This document shows, one piece after another, positions 60,449-64,000 of a stretch of DNA of 64,000 nucleotides. The first letter of the stretch is position 1, and each line of letters opens with the position of its first letter. A program made the position numbers and the translations under genes. The notes under the pieces are model-generated. The model did no database searches. It saw only the letters and a list, made by a program, of their open reading frames with translations, and was not told the DNA's origin. The stretch comes from an uncultured Gammaproteobacteria bacterium (GTDB lineage Bacteria > Pseudomonadota > Gammaproteobacteria > GCA-001735895): positions 133,045 through 197,044 of the forward strand of contig CAMYLU010000004.1 in NCBI GenBank assembly GCA_947259485.1, read 5' to 3'.

Positions 60449-61339
60449 GTGGAGCGTCGCTACAGTTATGGAGTAACGCTGGTTATTATCGGCGGTTTTT
60501 TCCTTAGTACCTCAGGAATCCTGTTACGTAACATCGAAGCCGCAAGCGGATGGCAGGTTCTGTTCTACCGCGGTTTTACCTTCTCTTTAACCTTGTTTCT
60601 GTTATTGCTGATTCGTTACCGCTCGGGTATCGGTCGTGCATTCCTGGCGATTGGCAAGCCCGGGCTCTGGGCGGCACTGGTACTGGGGCTAGGTTCGATT
60701 TGCTATATCTTTGCAATCCTGCTGACCACGGTTGCAAATGCCGTGTTTATTATCGGTGCCGCGCCACTGGCTACTGCGTTCGTGGCCTGGTTGGTGCTTG
60801 GTGAGAGAACCTCTCGTTTCGGCGTCATTGCGATGCTGGTGTCGCTGGCCGGTATCGGCCTGATGTTCGCCGATGGTCTGCTCGAAGGTCGCTGGGCCGG
60901 TAATGTCGCTGCGCTCGGCGTGGTCGCTTCCTTCGTCGCCTTCCTGCTGATAATTCGCGATAAGCGTGGTACAGATATGTTGCCGGCGACCTGTCTCAGC
61001 GGGATCGTGATGGGCGGGGTTGCGGCGTTTTTCGTTGAATCCTTTGTCATTTCAAACCACGACCTGGCAATTGCAATCACCATGGGCTGTCTACAGTTTG
61101 GAATCGGGTTCTGGTGTTTCACCGTCGCGGCGCGCTATATCATGGCGTCCGAAGTTGCGCTTTTCTCGCTGACCGAATCGATCCTTGGTCCAATCTGGGT
61201 CTGGATCGGGATCGGTGAAAAACCGAGCTGGCTAACCTTGATAGGCAGCGCAGTGGTCTTTGTCAGCGTTGTCACCTATTGCATTAACGGTATCCGAATT
61301 GAAAGGGAAATGTTACGCATTCAATCGAATTCGATTTGA
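60449..61339 (+). CDS. EamA/DMT-family transporter
   Basis: A 296-residue, ten-helix EamA transporter with two repeats (GGFFLSTSGILLRNIEAASGWQVLFYRG, then ALGVVASFVAFLLIIRD and SEVALFSLTESILGPIWVWIGIGEKPS). It starts with GTG 30 bases after acuI, so it may be cotranscribed and carry a metabolite of the same pathway; the substrate is unknown. Its 3' end overlaps the convergent MOSC gene by 19 bases. Confidence 0.85.
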   Translation: MERRYSYGVTLVIIGGFFLSTSGILLRNIEAASGWQVLFYRGFTFSLTLFLLLLIRYRSGIGRAFLAIGKPGLWAALVLGLGSICYIFAILLTTVANAVFIIGAAPLATAFVAWLVLGERTSRFGVIAMLVSLAGIGLMFADGLLEGRWAGNVAALGVVASFVAFLLIIRDKRGTDMLPATCLSGIVMGGVAAFFVESFVISNHDLAIAITMGCLQFGIGFWCFTVAARYIMASEVALFSLTESILGPIWVWIGIGEKPSWLTLIGSAVVFVSVVTYCINGIRIEREMLRIQSNSI

Positions 61340-61758
61340 TCGCCGATTTTGATTTCACCCGGTTTAATCACATTGCAACTTATCCCGCCCCGCCAGTCCG
61401 GAGTTAAGGCTGCGGTCAAACCCTGGTGCTGTGCATCCATGCGTGAGCAGGGGTCGGTTTCCTCGGTCACCATCAGTTGCACGTCGCCGATGCGTACGGT
61501 TTTGCCCACGTAAGAGGCATCAAATTCAACTTCATCGACAAGCAGGTTGGCGCGGCGCGTGGTCCAGGGCAGGTCAGCATCGATCTCGGCACAGGCCTTA
61601 TGCCAGGCTGATTCACTCATGATGGTTATCTGGCGTCCCTGCTGGGTTCCCCGAAAATCGCCGAGAATTCCGTTTTCGACGGTAATCTTTGCGCTGTCGA
61701 TGACCTGCATCGCTACGCGGGGTCGATTCTTTATCGCAATGGCCTTGATTGAACTCAT
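61321..61758 (-). CDS. MOSC-domain protein
   Basis: A 145-residue stand-alone MOSC domain: GILGDFRGTQQGRQITIMSESAWHKACAE, TRRANLLVDEVEFDASYVGKTVRIGDVQLMVTEETDPCSRMD, ALTPDWRGGISCNVIKPGEIKIGD. The conserved cysteine in DPCSRM is present. MOSC domains carry sulfur or bind the molybdenum cofactor in enzymes such as YiiM. No molybdenum gene is near. Confidence 0.88.
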   Translation of the reverse strand: MSSIKAIAIKNRPRVAMQVIDSAKITVENGILGDFRGTQQGRQITIMSESAWHKACAEIDADLPWTTRRANLLVDEVEFDASYVGKTVRIGDVQLMVTEETDPCSRMDAQHQGLTAALTPDWRGGISCNVIKPGEIKIGDQIEFD

Positions 61759-61792
61759 TTTGTTCCTGGTTTATTTTGTTGCAGCGGTATTG

Positions 61793-63169
61793 TTACCGCT
61801 TGTTCAGGTGATAACAAGGGGTATAGGTTTTGCCGGGCACCTTCATGCGTTGCTGATCGACAAAGGAATGCAGTAAATCGTCCAGCGATTGCATGATATT
61901 TTTCTCGCCGCTTATGTCGAAAGGCCCATGTTGCTCGATCCGCTGGATACCGTCCGCTTTTACATTACCGGCGACGATGGCCGAAAATGCCCGACGCAGA
62001 TCAGCCGCGAGTAAATGCAAGGGTTGGTCGCGACTGATGTTCAGCGCGGCAACATTTTCATGGATTGGATCAAACGGTTTCTGAAACTGGTGATCGATAT
62101 TCAGGATCCAGTTGAAATAATAGGCATCTGAATTTTCCCGCCGAAAGTTTCGCACCGATTCCAGTCCGGCTGCCATTTCACGTGCGACCTTGACCGGGTC
62201 ATCAATGATAATGCTGTAGTGTTCCTGCGCCTCACGTCCGAGAGTCAGCTTGATGAATTCGTCGATTTGCTTGAAATAATCCCTGGAACTGGCAGGGCCG
62301 CTCAGAATCAAGGGAAACGGAATATGCTGATTCGCAGGGTTCAGCAGGATGCCCAGGATGAAGAGGATTTCCTCTGCAGTGCCGACCCCTCCCGGAAACA
62401 CGACGATCCCATGGCCGGCGCGCACGAAAGCTTCGAGTCGTTTTTCAATATCCGGCAGAATGACGAGCTCGTTAACGATCGGGTTGGGGGATTCGGCGGC
62501 GATGATGCCTGGTTCGGTCAGACCGACGTAGCGGCCACGGCGGATACGCTGCTTGTTGTGACCGATCGCGGCGCCTTTCATCGGTGCTTTCATGGCGCCG
62601 GGACCACAGCCGGTACAGACGTTCAATTTGCGCAGACCCAGCTGGTAGCCCACATCTTTACAGTAGTCGTATTCGCCTCGGCCAATCGAATGTCCGCCCC
62701 AACATACAACCAGGTTTGGCTCGATTTCCGGAACCAGTATGCGTGCGTTGCGCAGGATATGGAAGACCACGTTGGTGATGCCCTCGCTGGTGTTAATGTC
62801 GAAGATCTGGTTCGAAGCGATTTTGTTTTTGACATAGGAAACGTCACGCAGTACGGCGAACAATTGTTCCTGAATTCCGATGATGACCTTGCCATCGACA
62901 AATGCACTTTCGGGTGCGTTTTTGATCTCCAGCTTAAGTCCGCGTTCCTGTTGCACCACGTGAATTTGGAAGTCCCGGTGACGCTCCAGCACTTCACGAG
63001 CATCATCGGTGGTACTGTCGACGTTCAATACGGCGAGCGAGCAACGGCGAAATGTCTCGTAAAGTCCATCGTCCTGGCTACCCTGTTTTAGCTGGTTCAC
63101 CTCGAGCTGTGACAGGATATCCATGTTGCCGCGGGGCGTAAGGCGTGTTATTTCCGTGTTTTTGGTCAT
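61793..63169 (-). CDS. ppnN: Nucleotide 5'-monophosphate nucleosidase PpnN (LOG family)
   Basis: A 458-residue PpnN (YgdH): an N-terminal regulatory domain, the LOG-family motif FPGGVGTAEE with preceding CTGCGPGAMKAPMKGA, and a C-terminal PpnN domain. It cleaves purine and pyrimidine monophosphates to base and ribose 5-phosphate, and in E. coli is tuned by (p)ppGpp. Start ATG at 63169. Confidence 0.92.
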   Translation of the reverse strand: MTKNTEITRLTPRGNMDILSQLEVNQLKQGSQDDGLYETFRRCSLAVLNVDSTTDDAREVLERHRDFQIHVVQQERGLKLEIKNAPESAFVDGKVIIGIQEQLFAVLRDVSYVKNKIASNQIFDINTSEGITNVVFHILRNARILVPEIEPNLVVCWGGHSIGRGEYDYCKDVGYQLGLRKLNVCTGCGPGAMKAPMKGAAIGHNKQRIRRGRYVGLTEPGIIAAESPNPIVNELVILPDIEKRLEAFVRAGHGIVVFPGGVGTAEEILFILGILLNPANQHIPFPLILSGPASSRDYFKQIDEFIKLTLGREAQEHYSIIIDDPVKVAREMAAGLESVRNFRRENSDAYYFNWILNIDHQFQKPFDPIHENVAALNISRDQPLHLLAADLRRAFSAIVAGNVKADGIQRIEQHGPFDISGEKNIMQSLDDLLHSFVDQQRMKVPGKTYTPCYHLNKR

Positions 63170-63226
63170 CGTTCAGAGTGTTAAAATTTGGTCTATAGTA
63201 TAGTGCAGTAGCTAGGGAATCATGAC

Positions 63227-63802
63227 ATGAGTGATCAATTATTCGAAGTCGCATTTTCGGGCCAGATCAGTGAAGGTGCGAATCTGGAAGAAGTTAAGGC
63301 CAGGGTCGGCAAAATGTTCAATGCCGATGACGCCAAGCTGGCGCAACTGTTTTCCGGCAAGCGCATTGTAATAAAGAAAAATATCGACCAGGCTACCGCC
63401 GCAAAGTATAAAACGGCGCTTAACCGTGCCGGTGCCGAGTGTGAGATAAGCTCAAAAGGTGGTGAGGCAGCGCCGGCTCAGCCGGCAGCTGCAACGCCGA
63501 CTGCTGAACCTGCAGCAAAACCGGCACCGCCCCCGACGGAATACGAAACCAGCTACGATGGTGAAGTTGAACCCCCGCCACAAACCGATCCACTGGGTAT
63601 AACCGGGGATCAAATTGAAGACCTGGCCGCATCTATAGCCCCGGTTGGCAGCGAGTTACAGGATGAATACAAGGAAGCCGAAGAGCCCGATATCGATATC
63701 ACCGGCTTTAATATTGCGCCCGTGGGTAGCGATCTCAGCGATGCCAAGAAGGAGCAGGACCCCCCACCACCTGATACCAGTGGTATCACCCTGGCCGACT
63801 AA
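63227..63802 (+). CDS. Hypothetical protein with acidic proline-rich tail
   Basis: A 191-residue soluble protein. The first 75 residues form a compact alpha/beta domain (FEVAFSGQISEGANLEEVKARVGKMFNADDAKLAQLFSGKRIVIKKNIDQATAAKYKTALNRAGAECEI) of a kind seen in many gammaproteobacterial proteins of unknown function. The rest is low-complexity, rich in Ala, Pro and acidic residues, with a repeated unit of the form IAPVGSELQDEYKE / IAPVGSDLSDAKKE. Convergent with the PhoH-like gene. Function unknown. Confidence 0.75.
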   Translation: MSDQLFEVAFSGQISEGANLEEVKARVGKMFNADDAKLAQLFSGKRIVIKKNIDQATAAKYKTALNRAGAECEISSKGGEAAPAQPAAATPTAEPAAKPAPPPTEYETSYDGEVEPPPQTDPLGITGDQIEDLAASIAPVGSELQDEYKEAEEPDIDITGFNIAPVGSDLSDAKKEQDPPPPDTSGITLAD

Positions 63803-63809
63803 ACCCGGC

Positions 63810-64000
63810 TTAAAGCATATCCGAAGCGTAGTCGGCGAGGCGAGAGCGCTCAACGTTCATCAGCGTGATATGTCCGCTGTGTTCCCAGTGCTTGAACCGG
63901 TCAACCACGTATGTCATGCCCGATGTGGTTTCGGTGAGGTAAGGGGTGTCAATTTGCTTGAGGTTGCCAAGGCAGACGATCTTGGTGCCGGTGCCGCTGC
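63810..64000 (-). CDS. PhoH-family protein, C-terminal fragment cut by the window edge
   Basis: On the minus strand the last 191 bases encode 62 residues, SGTGTKIVCLGNLKQIDTPYLTETTSGMTYVVDRFKHW and EHSGHITLMNVERSRLADYASDML, followed by TAA. GNL-x-QIDTPYL and GERSRLAD-type endings are typical of PhoH/YlaK ATPases (often with a PIN domain at the N-terminus). The rest lies beyond the window. Confidence 0.8.
   Translation of the reverse strand, partial: SGTGTKIVCLGNLKQIDTPYLTETTSGMTYVVDRFKHWEHSGHITLMNVERSRLADYASDML

Overview
The window reads as chromosome of a marine gammaproteobacterium. The Gram-negative envelope set (LolC/E and LolD, MsbA, LpxK, KdsB, ExbB/ExbD, CsiV next to Mfd) places it in that class. 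A DMSP demethylase operon, AcuI, an Mrp-type cation/proton antiporter and betaine-type C1 metabolism point to seawater or marine sediment. Genes are tightly packed, often with ATGA, GTGA or TGATG overlaps. No rRNA, tRNA, CRISPR array, prophage or transposase was seen. The taxonomic placement is inference from gene content only.

Layout. 1-9.5 kb: end of an EamA transporter, a P-loop protein coupled to metA, a YgiM-like SH3 protein, a FecR-domain protein, csiV, mfd, a periplasmic rhodanese and a small secreted protein. 9.5-20.7 kb: envelope block with a LolC/E permease, a lolD damaged at its 5' end, a 133-bp inverted-repeat element, two membrane proteins, comEC, exbB, exbD (with 17 T in a row), an in-frame MsbA-LpxK fusion, a Trm112-like protein, kdsB and a Nudix hydrolase. 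20.7-28.1 kb (minus strand): an Mrp antiporter operon that includes a 961-residue double D-type subunit, probably created by a frameshifting deletion.

28.4-37.7 kb: an operon of an MttB-family methyltransferase, an FAD/GcvT demethylating dehydrogenase, a PhnZ/TmpB-like HD protein, a diaminopropionate ammonia-lyase-like PLP enzyme, an M24 hydrolase and dsbB. It is divergent from a GcvA-like LysR regulator and 5-formyl-THF cyclo-ligase, with a perfect palindrome between them. No corrinoid protein is present. This looks like catabolism of a methylated-amine compound feeding the folate C1 pool.

37.7-50 kb (minus strand): dmdA, metY, an alpha/beta hydrolase, a 3-hydroxyacyl-CoA dehydrogenase/enoyl-CoA hydratase fusion and a dmdB-like ligase, followed at 30 bp by a D-glutamate/5-oxoproline module (DUF1445 protein, pxpA, pxpB, pxpC, DUF4392 protein, D-amino acid transaminase). 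Methanethiol released from DMSP could be captured by MetY, using the acylhomoserine that MetA makes. 50-58.4 kb: assorted oxidoreductases and Nudix genes, then mtnA with a class II aldolase (DHAP-shunt type), a double-thioredoxin protein and manC. 58.4-64 kb: a small membrane protein, a FadR-type GntR regulator divergent from acuI, an EamA transporter, a MOSC protein, ppnN, a hypothetical protein and the C-terminus of a PhoH-like protein.

The most notable unexplained signal is a pair of perfect 15-bp palindromes of the form ATTTGT-NNN-ACAAAT. One lies between the GntR gene and acuI, the other about 80 bp upstream of dmdA, 9.4 kb away. They suggest one GntR regulator controls both DMSP demethylation and acrylyl-CoA reduction.
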